Below are positions 24,266-33,497 of a DNA stretch of 64,000 nt, one piece after another. The stretch covers positions 2,852,001 through 2,916,000 of the forward strand of contig NZ_JAPELY010000001.1 in NCBI RefSeq assembly GCF_026343295.1. The letters are read 5' to 3'. This stretch comes from Streptomyces sp. NBC_00083 (GTDB taxonomy: Bacteria; Actinomycetota; Actinomycetes; Streptomycetales; Streptomycetaceae). Numbering within the stretch: position 1 is the first letter of the stretch; every line of letters begins with the position of its first letter. Made by a program: the position numbers and the translations under genes. The notes beneath the pieces were generated by a model. It had not been told where the DNA came from. It made no database searches and saw only the letters and a program-made list of their open reading frames with translations.

Positions 24266-25128
24266 GCGGGGACGGGGGCCGGGCCCTGCGCGACGGCGTC
24301 GGCGGACTCCCTGCGCGGCTCCAGGAGCCGCTCGGCCAACGGGCCGAAGAACAGCCCGATGGCGGCCCACAGGAGAAGCTGGGCGGCGACCGAGAAGAAG
24401 CGGAACGAGAACAGGACGTCGGCGGGGAAGCCGGGATACACGATCGCGCCCTTGGCGTCCTTCAGGGGCAGCGGTGTCTCCGTGGCCTGGTTGCCGTAGT
24501 GCTCCTTGTTGAAGCCCAGGTGCCCGAGCGACGGCAGCAGCAGCATCACGATCCCGGTCGCGACGACGAACGCCGCGCCGCCGATCAGTGTGGCGTTCCA
24601 GTTGCCGTAGCGGGCCTGGAGCCGCTTGCCGAGCCAGACCGCGGCCACCAGGAAGGCGATGGAGCACACCACCATGATCAGGTAGAGGCCGCTGCGCTGC
24701 CTGATCGTCTCCTCGTGGCCGATCGCGGGCGGATTGGCCGGATACTTGAGGAACGGGACCAGATACATCGCGACGAAACCACCGCCGGCCACGAGGAGCG
24801 CGAGCGTACGGGCGCGGAGCGCGCCGGTCCGGCCCAGGCAGACGGTGTAGGCGACCGCGAACAGGGCGCCCATGGCCATCCCGAAGAAGACCATGCCGAC
24901 GCCGATGCCGACGTTGGCCTGGATGGTCCGGCTGAACAGGTCGGGGTCCGCCGTGTCGAGGGGGAGGCCGGCCGCCTTGTCCAGCGCGCTCTGGGCGGCG
25001 TCCCGGCCGCTCTCGTAGTCGATGGCCTTCGCGATCTGCGGCTCGGCGAAGATCCGCGCGAAGACGAACGCGAGCAGCCCTGCGACTGCGCCGACGAGAA
25101 CGCCGCGCAGTATCAGTTTCTTTTCCAT
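24262..25128 (-). CDS. cbtA: Cobalt transporter subunit CbtA
   Basis: A 288-residue integral membrane protein with about six membrane helices, beginning ILRGVLVGAVAGLLAFVFARIFAEPQIAKAIDYE, the standard opening of CbtA. Further family segments are VGIGVGMVFFGMAMGALFAVAYTV and MYLVPFLKYPANPPAIGHEETI. CbtA with CbtB is a predicted cobalt uptake system found under B12 riboswitches. ATG 25128 lies 40 bp after cbtB. Confidence 0.88.
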   Translation of the reverse strand: MEKKLILRGVLVGAVAGLLAFVFARIFAEPQIAKAIDYESGRDAAQSALDKAAGLPLDTADPDLFSRTIQANVGIGVGMVFFGMAMGALFAVAYTVCLGRTGALRARTLALLVAGGGFVAMYLVPFLKYPANPPAIGHEETIRQRSGLYLIMVVCSIAFLVAAVWLGKRLQARYGNWNATLIGGAAFVVATGIVMLLLPSLGHLGFNKEHYGNQATETPLPLKDAKGAIVYPGFPADVLFSFRFFSVAAQLLLWAAIGLFFGPLAERLLEPRRESADAVAQGPAPVPA

Positions 25129-25168
25129 GTCGAGTTGTCCGTACTTCTTGTCCGTACTTCCGAGTGGG

Positions 25169-25387
25169 TCAGTGGCAGGGGAAGCCGAGGAAGTGACGAC
25201 CGTCGTGGACGAACTCGTGGATGTGCATGTCGTTGCCGAACACCGAGACGGCGCCCTGGTCGACACCGATGAAGTAGTAGACCGCCAGGGCGATGATCGC
25301 GGTACCGACCAGCCACAGCACCGACTTCGAAACCGGCAGGACGATCGGCGTGGCTGCCGGGCGGGGTGTGGAAACACTGCTGCTCAA
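25169..25387 (-). CDS. cbtB: Cobalt transporter subunit CbtB
   Basis: A small protein (about 72 residues) with one membrane helix (VLWLVGTAIIALAVYYFIGV) and the C-terminal His-rich signature MHIHEFVHDGRHFLGFPCH of CbtB, which is taken to bind cobalt. TTG 25387 is chosen because AAGGAGGG lies seven bases upstream; GTG 25429 and ATG 25405 are in frame but would place the ribosome site inside the coding region. First gene after the riboswitch. Confidence 0.85.
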   Translation of the reverse strand: MSSSVSTPRPAATPIVLPVSKSVLWLVGTAIIALAVYYFIGVDQGAVSVFGNDMHIHEFVHDGRHFLGFPCH

Positions 25388-25434
25388 GGCGGAGCCCTCC
25401 TTCATGGGATCTTGCGTCCCTGTGAACACATGGG

Positions 25435-25542
25435 GCGGAGCGATGGAGAAGTGTCTGACTCGTCGGCCACCCTCGCGGGCGGTCGACTCACAGTGGCGCG
25501 ACCGTGCTGGAATCTCACCAGCTTCCTTATCTCATCACTACA
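25435..25542 (-). promoter_or_regulatory. Cobalamin riboswitch before cbtB
   Basis: On the minus strand the region carries the B12-box signature: a GGAAGCTGGTGAGATTCCAG element (about 25532-25510) followed by CGGTCGCGCCACTGTGAGTC (25504-25485) and a later AGTCAGACAC (25458-25449). These are the conserved blocks of AdoCbl riboswitches. It should shut off the cbtB-cbtA-fhuF-like operon when cobalamin is plentiful. Confidence 0.85.
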
Positions 25543-25548
25543 CCGGGG

Positions 25549-25578
25549 AGCATAGGGCTGCCCTGCCGAACCGGTCAA
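25549..25578 (-). promoter_or_regulatory. Promoter of the cbtBA operon
   Basis: On the minus strand TTGACC (25578-25573) and TATGCT (25554-25549) with an 18-bp spacer. The expected start of transcription, near 25542, is right where the riboswitch begins. Confidence 0.6.
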
Positions 25579-25608
25579 TCAAGGCGCTGCCAAGTCTTGG
25601 GCGATGCG

Positions 25609-25652
25609 GGCGCCGGGTGCCGGCCGGGGCGCCCCGGCCGGCACCCGGCGCC
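25609..25652 (-). terminator. Terminator after metE
   Basis: A perfect 44-bp palindrome (22-bp arms, 25609-25630 and 25631-25652) starting 20 bases past the metE stop. It folds into a very stable hairpin with no T-tract and could serve both strands. Confidence 0.85.
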
Positions 25653-25680
25653 GGTGATCAGGAGGCGGTGATCAGGAGGC
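25653..25680. repeat. 14-bp tandem duplication at the metE stop
   Basis: GGTGATCAGGAGGC is repeated exactly at 25653-25666 and 25667-25680. The metE stop codon is in the second copy, and the duplication supplies a second TGA in another frame. It abuts the terminator palindrome. Confidence 0.85.
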
Positions 25681-27996
25681 GGGCGTCCCCAGTTCGCCGC
25701 GTACCGTGCGGGCGGCGGCGACCAGGTTCTCCAGGGAGGCGCGCGTCTCGGGCCAGCCGCGGGTCTTCAGGCCGCAGTCCGGGTTGACCCACAGGCGCTC
25801 GGCCGCGATCGCCTCAAGTCCCGTGCGCAGCAGGGCGGCTGCCTCCTCGGCGCTCGGGATGCGCGGCGAGTGGATGTCGTACACGCCCGGCCCGGCCTCG
25901 CGCGGATAGCCGTGCGCCGCGAGCTCACGGGCGACCTGCATGTGGGAGCGGGCCGCTTCCAGGCTGATGACATCGGCGTCGAGGTCGTCGATGGCCTGGA
26001 CGATGTCGCCGAACTCGGCGTAGCACATGTGGGTGTGGATCTGGGTGTCCGGCCGGACACCGGCCGTGCTGAGGCGGAACGCCTCGGTCGCCCAGGCCAG
26101 ATAGGCGGGACGGTCGGCGGAGCGCAGCGGCAGCGTTTCGCGCAGCGCCGGTTCGTCGACCTGGATGACCGAAGTGCCCGCCGCCTCAAGGTCGTTGACC
26201 TCGTCACGCAGGGCGAGGGCGACCTGGCGGGCGGTGTCGCCGAGCGGCTGGTCGTCGCGGACGAACGACCAGGCGAGCATGGTGACGGGCCCGGTCAGCA
26301 TGCCCTTGACCGGACGCCCGGAGAGCGACTGCGCGTACGTCGTCCAGCGGACGGTCATCGGTTCGGGCCGCGCGATGTCGCCGGCCAGGATCGGCGGGCG
26401 GACGTAGCGGGTGCCGTACGACTGGACCCAGCCGTGCTGGGTGGCCAGATACCCGGTGAGCCGCTCGGCGAAGTACTGGACCATGTCGTTGCGTTCGGGT
26501 TCGCCGTGCACGAGGACGTCGATGCCGGTCTTCTCCTGGAAGGAGATCACATCGCGGATCTCGGACTTGATGCGCTCCTCGTACCCGGCCTCGTCGATGC
26601 GGCCGGCGCGCAGGTCGGCGCGGGCGGTGCGCAACTCCGGGGTCTGCGGGAACGAGCCGATCGTCGTGGTCGGGAGCAGGGGAAGGCCGAGGTGGGCGCG
26701 TTGGGCGGCGGCCCGCTCGGCGTACGGCTGGGCGCGGCGGTGGTCGTCGGCGGTGACCGCGGCGGCGCGGGCACGTGCCGCGGGGTCGTGGGTGATCGGC
26801 GACGCGGAGCGTGACGCGAGGTCGGCCCGGTTGGCGCTGAGTTCCCCCGCGATGGCGCCCGTGCCCTGCCGCAGGCCCTTGGCGAGCGTGACGACCTCGG
26901 CGGTCTTCTGCCGGGCGAAGGCGAGCCAGCGCAGGATCTGCGGCTCGACCTCGCGCTCCGGGGCGGTGTCGAGGGGTACGTGGAGCAGGGAGCACGAGGC
27001 GGCCACGTCGACCCGGTCGGCGAGCCCCAGGAGTGTCCCGAGGGTGGCCAGGGACTTCTCCAGGTCGTTGACCCAGATGTTGCGCCCGTTCACCACTCCG
27101 GCGATCAGGCGCTTGCCGGGCAGACCGCCGACGGCCGCGAGGGCGTCGAGGTTGGCGGCGGCGGCGTCCGTGAAGTCCAGGGCGAGGCCCTCGACGGGGG
27201 CGTCGGCCAGGACGGGGAGCGCGTCGCCGAGCCGGTCGAAGTAGGAGGCGACCAGCAGTTGGGGGCGGTCGGTGAGGGCGCCGAGGTCGCGGTAGGCGCG
27301 GGCGGCGGCGTTGAGTTCGGCGGGAGTGCGGTCCTGCACCAGGGCGGGTTCGTCGAGCTGTACCCAGTCGGCGCCCGCGGCGCGCAGATCGGCCAGGACC
27401 TCTGCGTACACCGGCAGCAGACGGTCCAGGAGGGTCAGCGGATCGAAGTCGGCGGCGACACCGGGAGCGGCCTTGGCGAGCAGCAGATAGGTGACCGGGC
27501 CGACCAGGACGGGCCGGGCGGCCAGCCCCAGGGCGAGCGCCTCCTCCAGCTCGGAGACCTGCCGGGAGGAATCGGCCGTGAACACCGTGTCCGGGCCCAA
27601 CTCCGGTACCAGATAGTGGTAGTTGGTGTCGAACCACTTGGTCATTTCGAGCGGCGCGACGTCCTGCGTGCCGCGGGCCATGGCGAACAGGCCGTCGAGC
27701 GGGTCGGCGGCGACGGCGGCGCGGTGGCGCGGGGGAATCGCGCCGACCATCACGGTGGTGTCGAGCACGTGGTCGTAGTACGAGAAGTCGCCGGTGGGGA
27801 CCTCGTCGATGCCCGCTGCGGCGAGCTCCTGCCAGTTCGTGCGGCGCAGTCCGGCGGCGGTGCTCCGCAGGGCGTCCGCGGTGACGCGGCCCTTCCAGTA
27901 GCCCTCGATCGCCTTCTTGAGTTCCCGGTTCCGGCCCTGGCGCGGATAGCCGTACACGGTGGCCCGTGCTGCCGCGGGTGCGGTCCTGGTGGTCAC
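25672..27996 (-). CDS. metE: Cobalamin-independent methionine synthase
   Basis: A 774-residue MetE, full length. It transfers a methyl group from methyltetrahydropteroyl-triglutamate to homocysteine. Both halves are present: the N-terminal ([22 protein letters not shown]) and the C-terminal catalytic barrel ([31 protein letters not shown]). Zn ligands are visible in HTHMCYAEF (His and Cys) and [14 protein letters not shown] (Cys). GTG 27996 has AAGGAG upstream. It is controlled by a B12 riboswitch, as in other Streptomyces that also have the B12-dependent MetH. Confidence 0.96.
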   Translation of the reverse strand: MTTRTAPAAARATVYGYPRQGRNRELKKAIEGYWKGRVTADALRSTAAGLRRTNWQELAAAGIDEVPTGDFSYYDHVLDTTVMVGAIPPRHRAAVAADPLDGLFAMARGTQDVAPLEMTKWFDTNYHYLVPELGPDTVFTADSSRQVSELEEALALGLAARPVLVGPVTYLLLAKAAPGVAADFDPLTLLDRLLPVYAEVLADLRAAGADWVQLDEPALVQDRTPAELNAAARAYRDLGALTDRPQLLVASYFDRLGDALPVLADAPVEGLALDFTDAAAANLDALAAVGGLPGKRLIAGVVNGRNIWVNDLEKSLATLGTLLGLADRVDVAASCSLLHVPLDTAPEREVEPQILRWLAFARQKTAEVVTLAKGLRQGTGAIAGELSANRADLASRSASPITHDPAARARAAAVTADDHRRAQPYAERAAAQRAHLGLPLLPTTTIGSFPQTPELRTARADLRAGRIDEAGYEERIKSEIRDVISFQEKTGIDVLVHGEPERNDMVQYFAERLTGYLATQHGWVQSYGTRYVRPPILAGDIARPEPMTVRWTTYAQSLSGRPVKGMLTGPVTMLAWSFVRDDQPLGDTARQVALALRDEVNDLEAAGTSVIQVDEPALRETLPLRSADRPAYLAWATEAFRLSTAGVRPDTQIHTHMCYAEFGDIVQAIDDLDADVISLEAARSHMQVARELAAHGYPREAGPGVYDIHSPRIPSAEEAAALLRTGLEAIAAERLWVNPDCGLKTRGWPETRASLENLVAAARTVRGELGTPAS

Positions 27997-28159
27997 GCGG
28001 ATCTCCTTCGAGAGACGTATCCCTGAGATCCCGGAGACCGGCGCGGCAAGAAATGGGGTGACAGTCCGGCGGGCCGGCCTCGCGCGGTTCGGCGCACGGT
28101 CGTCCGTTCGGTATGTACGCCGACCTGCCCGCGAGGTCACCGGGATATCCGCACACGCG

Positions 28160-28390
28160 TGGTGCGTGCACGGACAGTTGGCAGGTCTTCGGACTCGCGG
28201 GCACGCCCTCCCTGACGGAGGACACCTACTGGCCGTCGCTTCCCAGGCCCGGTACGTCGGACCCAGTGCGTATGACGGCGGTCGTTCCCGCTCACCGCTG
28301 CGGGGCAGTCCCGGATTCCCACCGGGTTCCCTCTTGCGACGCATCCCGCCTGGCGGACGGGGCGAACCAGCTGTGGGGCCACCATAGGAC
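28160..28390 (-). promoter_or_regulatory. Cobalamin riboswitch before metE
   Basis: The minus strand carries AGGGAACCCGGTGGGAATCC (28332-28313) then GGGACTGCCCCGCAGCGGTGA, the canonical B12-box core, and, ~120 bases later, GAAGACCTGCCAACTG (28190-28175), the conserved 3' block. The whole fits an AdoCbl riboswitch. It should repress metE when cobalamin is available. Roughly 180 bases separate its 3' end from the metE start, enough for an expression platform. Confidence 0.92.
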
Positions 28391-28467
28391 GCCCGCGATC
28401 ACGGCGCGGCGACGCGTCCGGGATACGGATCGTGAAATGAGACACGTTGCGCGTGCGCGGCGAGGAG

Positions 28468-29694
28468 TCAGGCCCTCGGTGGAGAGCCTTCGCGGGGGGA
28501 GCGGAGGACGAGCAGGGTGATCTCGCTGGGGGCGAAGACGCGGAACGGCGGGCCCCAGAAGCCGGTTCCGCGGCTGGTGTAGAGCAGGGTGCGGGCGCCG
28601 TGGCGGCTGAGTCCGGCCAGGGCCGGCTGGTCGAGGCGTACCAGATGGTGGAAGGGCCAGATCTGGCCGCCGTGGGTGTGCCCGGAGAGTTGCAGGTCGA
28701 CGCCGCCGGCGGCCGCCCGGTCGACGAACTTGGGCTGGTGGGCCAGGAGGAGCACGGGGTGGTCGGGGTCGGCGCCGCGCAGCGCGCCGGCGAGGTGGGC
28801 GCGGTGACCGGCGAGGCCGGACGACTCGGCGGTGACGTCGTCCACGCCGGCGACCACGAGCGTGTCGCCACCTCGTTCGAGCAGCAGATGGCGGTTGCGC
28901 AGCGGCTCCCAGCCCAGCTCGCCCATCAGGTCGACCCAGCCCTGTGCCTCGCTGTAGTACTCGTGGTTTCCGGTGACGTAGACCCGGGCGCGGGTGGCCC
29001 GTACGGTGCCGAGCGGGGCGGCCTGGGCGCGCCGGCGTGCGGCCGTGCCGTCCGCGATGTCCCCGGTGTGGCAGACCAGGTCGGCCTCCAGCGTGTTCAC
29101 CGTCTCGCAGACCCGCGCCGACCAGCGCGCGCGGTCGAGCGGGCCGTAGTGGGTGTCGGTGATGAGGACGACGCGCGTCCCGTCCAACCCGGCGCCCAGG
29201 CGCGGAAGGTGAACGTCGAGGCGGCGCACCCGGGGGACGCGGCGGGCCTCGGCGTATCCCCAGGCGAGCAGCGCGGCGGCGGTGGCGAGGGTCGCCCAGG
29301 TGACGATCCGGGCGCGGTCCTGGCCGTCGCCGGCTCCGGCCACGGTCAGGGCGAGCCTGAGCACGGCGCCGAGCAGTACGGACCAGGTGAACAGGATCCA
29401 GACGGAACCCAGCAGGGTGTCGCCGATGATCGCCGCCCGGTCCTGCTGCCGTCGCCCGTGACCGCGCACCATGCACAGCGGCATGCCGACCAGGCCGAGT
29501 GCGAACAGGGCGGTGCCGGTGAGTGCGACGGGGAGCGGCCAGTGCTGCCCGGCGTACAGGAGCAGCCAGCACGGCACCGTCCACAGCAGGACGGGGGCGA
29601 CGAAGGGGAGGGAGCGCATCAGGCGGTGCAGCCCGCTCGGTCGCGTCGTGCGCTCCGCCCTGTCGGCGGATCGGGACTCGCTGGTGTCGGTCAC
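28468..29694 (-). CDS. Membrane-anchored metallophosphoesterase
   Basis: A 408-residue protein. The N-terminal part has about four membrane helices (30-165). The C-terminal calcineurin-like domain shows the metal ligands in order: DTHYGPL, TGDIADG, TGNHEYYS, LAHQP and SGHTHGGQIWPF. These are typical of the YkuE/TMEM62-type phosphoesterases, which may act on lipid-linked substrates. GTG 29694 has GAGGAGGGG upstream. Likely transcribed alone; the metE riboswitch transcript starts about 90 bp after its stop. Confidence 0.88.
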   Translation of the reverse strand: MTDTSESRSADRAERTTRPSGLHRLMRSLPFVAPVLLWTVPCWLLLYAGQHWPLPVALTGTALFALGLVGMPLCMVRGHGRRQQDRAAIIGDTLLGSVWILFTWSVLLGAVLRLALTVAGAGDGQDRARIVTWATLATAAALLAWGYAEARRVPRVRRLDVHLPRLGAGLDGTRVVLITDTHYGPLDRARWSARVCETVNTLEADLVCHTGDIADGTAARRRAQAAPLGTVRATRARVYVTGNHEYYSEAQGWVDLMGELGWEPLRNRHLLLERGGDTLVVAGVDDVTAESSGLAGHRAHLAGALRGADPDHPVLLLAHQPKFVDRAAAGGVDLQLSGHTHGGQIWPFHHLVRLDQPALAGLSRHGARTLLYTSRGTGFWGPPFRVFAPSEITLLVLRSPREGSPPRA

Positions 29695-29837
29695 ACTTCC
29701 CCTCCTCGATCAGGCCCGCCTCGATCGAACGGGCTGGTGTCGCGCGCACTTTATCCGGTCCCGTTCGGACCGTTCGGACGGGCCGGGCCCCTGGGGACTC
29801 GGCGTTCCGGGCACCGCGGCCACGTGCTCGGCGAGGG

Positions 29838-30713
29838 TCAGGGGCGTGGCGGGTCAGGCCTCGCGCCGTGTGCCTGCGAGGGGCCGCCCAGGCCCGCGAG
29901 GCCCGCGGCGCGCCGCAGCAGGTCCCTGAGCATCGGGGAGGTCAGACGGCCCGTGAAGGTGTTGCGCTGGCTGGGGTGGTAGCAGCCGATCACATGGAGC
30001 TCGTCGTGCGCGGCCGGGCCGGGGCCGGGTTCGCTCCGGCCCGCCGTTCCCCCGCGCGGGGCATCCGGCTCCGCGCGGCGCAGCGTCACCACGTTGCCGT
30101 GCGCGAACCGGGGCCTGGGGCGCGGCAGTTGCCAGCCGGCGTCGGCGAGTACGGGCAGCAGCGTCTGCCAGCCGAAGGCCCCGAGGACGACGATCGCGCG
30201 GGGGTTCAGGAACGCGATCTCGGCCGCCAGCCACGGCCGGCACGTGTCCCGCTCCTCGGGCGTCGGCTTGTTGGCGGGAGGAGCGCAGTGGACGGGGGAG
30301 GTGACCCGCACCCCGTTCAGGGCGAGGCCGTCGTCGGCGGTGGTGGCGGTGGGCTGGGAGGCGAGGCCCACGGCGTGCAGGGCAGCGAAGAGGAAGTCGC
30401 CCGAGGCGTCGCCGGTGAACATGCGGCCCGTGCGGTTGGCGCCGTGCGCGGCCGGAGCGAGCCCGACCACCGCCAGCGGGGCATCGTGCGGCCCGAAGCC
30501 CGGCACCGGCCTGCCCCAGTACTCCCAGCCCTGGAACCCGGCCCGTTTCGTCTCGGCGACCTCCTCGCGCCAGGCGACGAGCCGGGGGCACGCCCGGCAT
30601 CCGACCAGACGGCGGTCGAGGTCACCTAGCCCGCCGGACCGCGCCGCGTGGTACGCGGGAAAGCCGCGGTCTGCGGCGGTGGGCTGCGTTCCTGTGCTGC
30701 CGGCCTCGTCCAT
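29838..30713 (-). CDS. Family 5 uracil-DNA glycosylase (UdgB type)
   Basis: A 291-residue base-excision-repair enzyme. Motif A is GLAPAAHGANRTGRMFTGDASGDFL and motif B is CYHPSQRNTFTGRLT, both of the UDGb family, which lacks the catalytic Asp of family 1 and removes uracil and some deaminated purines. Four Cys residues for a [4Fe-4S] cluster are visible (CRACPRL near residue 38, HCAPP and DTCRPW). The C-terminal 20 residues are a disordered tail. Confidence 0.9.
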   Translation of the reverse strand: MDEAGSTGTQPTAADRGFPAYHAARSGGLGDLDRRLVGCRACPRLVAWREEVAETKRAGFQGWEYWGRPVPGFGPHDAPLAVVGLAPAAHGANRTGRMFTGDASGDFLFAALHAVGLASQPTATTADDGLALNGVRVTSPVHCAPPANKPTPEERDTCRPWLAAEIAFLNPRAIVVLGAFGWQTLLPVLADAGWQLPRPRPRFAHGNVVTLRRAEPDAPRGGTAGRSEPGPGPAAHDELHVIGCYHPSQRNTFTGRLTSPMLRDLLRRAAGLAGLGGPSQAHGARPDPPRP

Positions 30714-30819
30714 GGGCCCACGCTACCCGCGGGGTCCCGCACGCCCCCTCAGCCCTGCTCGCAGCTCAGCTCCATGCCGGGCGTGCGGGTTCCCGGACGT
30801 ACCTGAGAGGCTGCGTCCC

Positions 30820-31623
30820 ATGAGCACGCATGAGCGCCGCATCCTCGTCATCGGCATCGGAGCGGGGGACCCCGACCATCTGACCCTCGGCGCGGTCAAG
30901 GCGATCCGCAGGGCCGACGTCTTCTTCATCGTGGGCAAGGGGCCGGACAAGGCCGCCCTGACGGACGTGCGCCGCCGCATGGTGGAGGAGCACACCGAGG
31001 GGCCCCACCGCGTGGTGGAGGTGGAGGACCCGAGCAGGGAACGCCGCTCGATGGACCGGGGTGCGTACACCGATGCGGTACGGGACTGGCGCGAGCGGCG
31101 CGGAGAGCTGTTCGAGCGGCTGATGCGCGAGGAGATGACGGCGCAGGAGACCGGAGCGTTCCTCGTCTGGGGCGATCCGTCCCTGTACGACAGCACGCTG
31201 GGCATTCTCGCCGACATCGAGGCGCGAGGCTCGGTCCGGCCGCACATCGAGGTCGTCCCGGGCATCACGAGCGTCTCGACCCTGGCGGCACGGCACCGCA
31301 TCCCGTTGAACCAGGTCGGCCGTCCCGTGCACATCACCCCGGCCCGGCGGCTGTCCGACGTGGCGCGGAACGACGACGGCGACATCGTCGTCATGCTGGA
31401 CGCGCACGAGTCGTTCACCCAGGTCGAGGGGGACGACGTGTGGATCTACTGGGGCGCCTACCTCGGCACCCCGGACGAACTCCTGGTCGCCGGCCCGGTC
31501 CGTGAAGTGGCGGACCGTATCCGGCAGTTGAGGGCGGCGGCACGCGAACGCCACGGCTGGATCATGGACACCTACCTCCTGCGACGCGGCGCCGGAACGC
31601 CCCGGCCCGGCCCGTCGGCCTGA
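30820..31623 (+). CDS. cobF: Precorrin-6A synthase (deacetylating) CobF
   Basis: A 267-residue SAM-dependent methyltransferase of the CobF family, which methylates C-1 of precorrin-5 with loss of acetate in aerobic cobalamin synthesis. The N-terminal glycine-rich motif is VIGIGAGDPDHLTLGAVKAIRRADVFFIVGKG, then LVWGDPSLYDSTLGIL and VPGITSVSTLAARHRIPLN. It stands apart from any other cob gene in this window but is close to two B12 riboswitches. ATG 30820 gives the usual start. Confidence 0.93.
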   Translation: MSTHERRILVIGIGAGDPDHLTLGAVKAIRRADVFFIVGKGPDKAALTDVRRRMVEEHTEGPHRVVEVEDPSRERRSMDRGAYTDAVRDWRERRGELFERLMREEMTAQETGAFLVWGDPSLYDSTLGILADIEARGSVRPHIEVVPGITSVSTLAARHRIPLNQVGRPVHITPARRLSDVARNDDGDIVVMLDAHESFTQVEGDDVWIYWGAYLGTPDELLVAGPVREVADRIRQLRAAARERHGWIMDTYLLRRGAGTPRPGPSA

Positions 31624-31666
31624 AGCGCCGGCCGGCCGCGCCGGATGCGTCACGGCTCGATGCGGA

Positions 31667-32395
31667 TCACGGGTAGTAGGGCGTGTAGGTGATCGCGGAG
31701 ACCTTCAGGTAGCGGGCGCCGTCGGCGGTGGCCCAGGTGGAGGCGTCCGGGTTGCCGGGCCAGTCGCCGCCCACCGCGGTGTTGACGATGAAGTGCATAC
31801 CGGTGCCCGGCGGGGTGGTGTACCACTTCGTGCCGGTGAAGGCGCCGTCCACCCAGAAGTCGATGTGGTCGGGCCACCAGGAGTACGCGTAGGTGTGGTA
31901 ACTGTTCGTCCAGGCCGAGGCGTTGTTCCGCACCCACTGGGTCTGGCCGTTGTTGGTGTCGTGGAACGTCTGATAGACGGCGGTCGGGTTCTGCCCGACG
32001 ATTTCGGCGGCGTCCATCTCGGGCAGCCAGGGATTGAGGTACGCGCCCCACACCGCGGGGAGCAGCCCGCGCCCGTTGGGCATGCTCGCGGTGAAGCTGT
32101 ACGTGCCGTACCCGTAGAGGGCCTTCGACTCGACGCGGCCCGAACGGTACTGGCCGCCGCCCGCGTTGTACGTCTTGATGATCAGGGTGCTGCCCTCGTA
32201 CCAGACGCAGTCGGGTGTGTACGTCTCCAGTTCGTGGTTGGCGGTCCAGCGTCCGTTGACGACGTTCCAGGAGTCGACCGTCTGCGGCGTGCCCCAGGAC
32301 GCGGCATGGGCGGGCGGCTGGGCCAGCAGAAGCATCGACAGGGCGGCGAGCACCGCACCCGCCCATCGGGGGGATCTGGCACGTGCTGAGAACAT
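31667..32395 (-). CDS. Secreted family 16 glycoside hydrolase
   Basis: A 242-residue secreted enzyme: signal peptide (1-31, ending PPAHA-A), then a single GH16 jelly-roll domain. The catalytic motif is EMDAAEIVG (near residue 120), the ExDxxE signature with nucleophile and acid/base Glu. Family members are beta-1,3-glucanases, lichenases or related. No carbohydrate-binding module is attached. GAGGGAG precedes ATG 32395. A LacI/CebR-type operator lies 30 bp upstream. Confidence 0.9.
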   Translation of the reverse strand: MFSARARSPRWAGAVLAALSMLLLAQPPAHAASWGTPQTVDSWNVVNGRWTANHELETYTPDCVWYEGSTLIIKTYNAGGGQYRSGRVESKALYGYGTYSFTASMPNGRGLLPAVWGAYLNPWLPEMDAAEIVGQNPTAVYQTFHDTNNGQTQWVRNNASAWTNSYHTYAYSWWPDHIDFWVDGAFTGTKWYTTPPGTGMHFIVNTAVGGDWPGNPDASTWATADGARYLKVSAITYTPYYP

Positions 32396-32425
32396 CGTGG
32401 CTCCCTCGCTCGGATCACGGGGGCG

Positions 32426-32439
32426 TGGGAGCGGTTCCA
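32426..32439 (-). promoter_or_regulatory. CebR-like operator before the GH16 gene
   Basis: TGGGAGCGGTTCCA matches 12 of 14 positions of the CebR/LacI-type box TGGGAGCGCTCCCA known upstream of Streptomyces cellulose- and glucan-utilisation genes. It lies in the 5' region of the glucanase and suggests induction by oligosaccharides. Confidence 0.55.
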
Positions 32440-32690
32440 CGGCCCCTTGTGCCACGGACAGTAGGTGTCCGCTCCGGAGGTGACAAGACCCTCCCCGATC
32501 TCTCAACTCACTCTGTGCGCAAGGTAGTTGAAAGCGCCTCAATCGAGGCACACCATCCCGTGGCGGCACAAGGTCCCGGTGCGCGCCATGTCGCGACCGG
32601 TCTCGGCCGTAGCCGCGGCAAACGGTTGTTCGTCTCCTCTGTGCACAGGTACAGATATGCGCGACCAGTCGGTACAAGGAGGGGAAAATC

Positions 32691-33332
32691 ATGAAGAAGA
32701 CCATGAAGAAGACCATGAAGAGGGCCGCCGGGGTCGTCCTGGGCCTGGCGCTGGCGGGCACGCTGGGGGCGGCGGGCACGGCCGAGGCGCAGGCCCGGCC
32801 GTCGGTCGCGGCTCCGGCGGCGGCGCCGACCGTCGGCGCGGCGAGCCCGGGGGGCCCGGCCGTCGTGGCACCCGCCTCGGTCGTCGCGGACCTGAAGGCC
32901 GCGACGAGCAGGGCCCGCGCCGCGCTGGCACCCGACGCCCGGATCATCTGCTACGCCGCCCACGTCCAGGACATCGGTTGGCAGTCGGCCGTCTGCGACG
33001 GCGCCGTCGCGGGCACGACGGGGCAGAGCCGGCGGATGGAGGCCGTCGCCGTCTCGACCAGCGGCGTCGGCGGTGTCTGTGCCAACGCCCACCTCGCCGA
33101 CATCGGTTGGCAGGGCTGGGCGTGCCGCCCGGACGGACAGGTCGTGACGGTGGGCACCACCGGCCAGTCGCGCCGTATGGAGGCGCTCGGCGTCCAGGTC
33201 GGCTCCGGCAGCGTCGGAGCACAGGCACACGTCGAGGGGTACGGCTGGCTGGGCTCGGTCACCGGCAACCCTGTGTATGCGGGCACCACGGGCCAGTCCC
33301 GCCGCATGGAGGCCGTACGCATCTGGGTCTGA
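32691..33332 (+). CDS. Secreted hydrophobic-W (ChW) repeat protein
   Basis: A 213-residue secreted protein: signal peptide (1-34), an Ala/Pro linker, then three ~45-residue ChW repeats marked by a GWQ- or GWL-type Trp motif and by TTGQSRRMEA (ends near 121, 165 and 210). Such repeats are common on clostridial and some actinobacterial surfaces and may bind saccharides or peptides. The start is triplicated: ATGAAGAAGACC occurs as three near-copies in a row, so three in-frame ATGs follow a strong AAGGAGGGG site; the first is used. Confidence 0.85.
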   Translation: MKKTMKKTMKRAAGVVLGLALAGTLGAAGTAEAQARPSVAAPAAAPTVGAASPGGPAVVAPASVVADLKAATSRARAALAPDARIICYAAHVQDIGWQSAVCDGAVAGTTGQSRRMEAVAVSTSGVGGVCANAHLADIGWQGWACRPDGQVVTVGTTGQSRRMEALGVQVGSGSVGAQAHVEGYGWLGSVTGNPVYAGTTGQSRRMEAVRIWV

Positions 33333-33497
33333 CCCCGGCGGCGATGTCACGGCCGCATGACGGCGCCGTGACGCCGGCCTGACGGCCGGTGCGCTGAGCA
33401 GGGGCGGCGCCACCATGAAGCACCGCCTCTGCTCCGTCCCGTCGAGACGGGCCGTCGTTCGAGGGGCGGGCGCGGCCCGGAAGTGATATCAGGCGGT

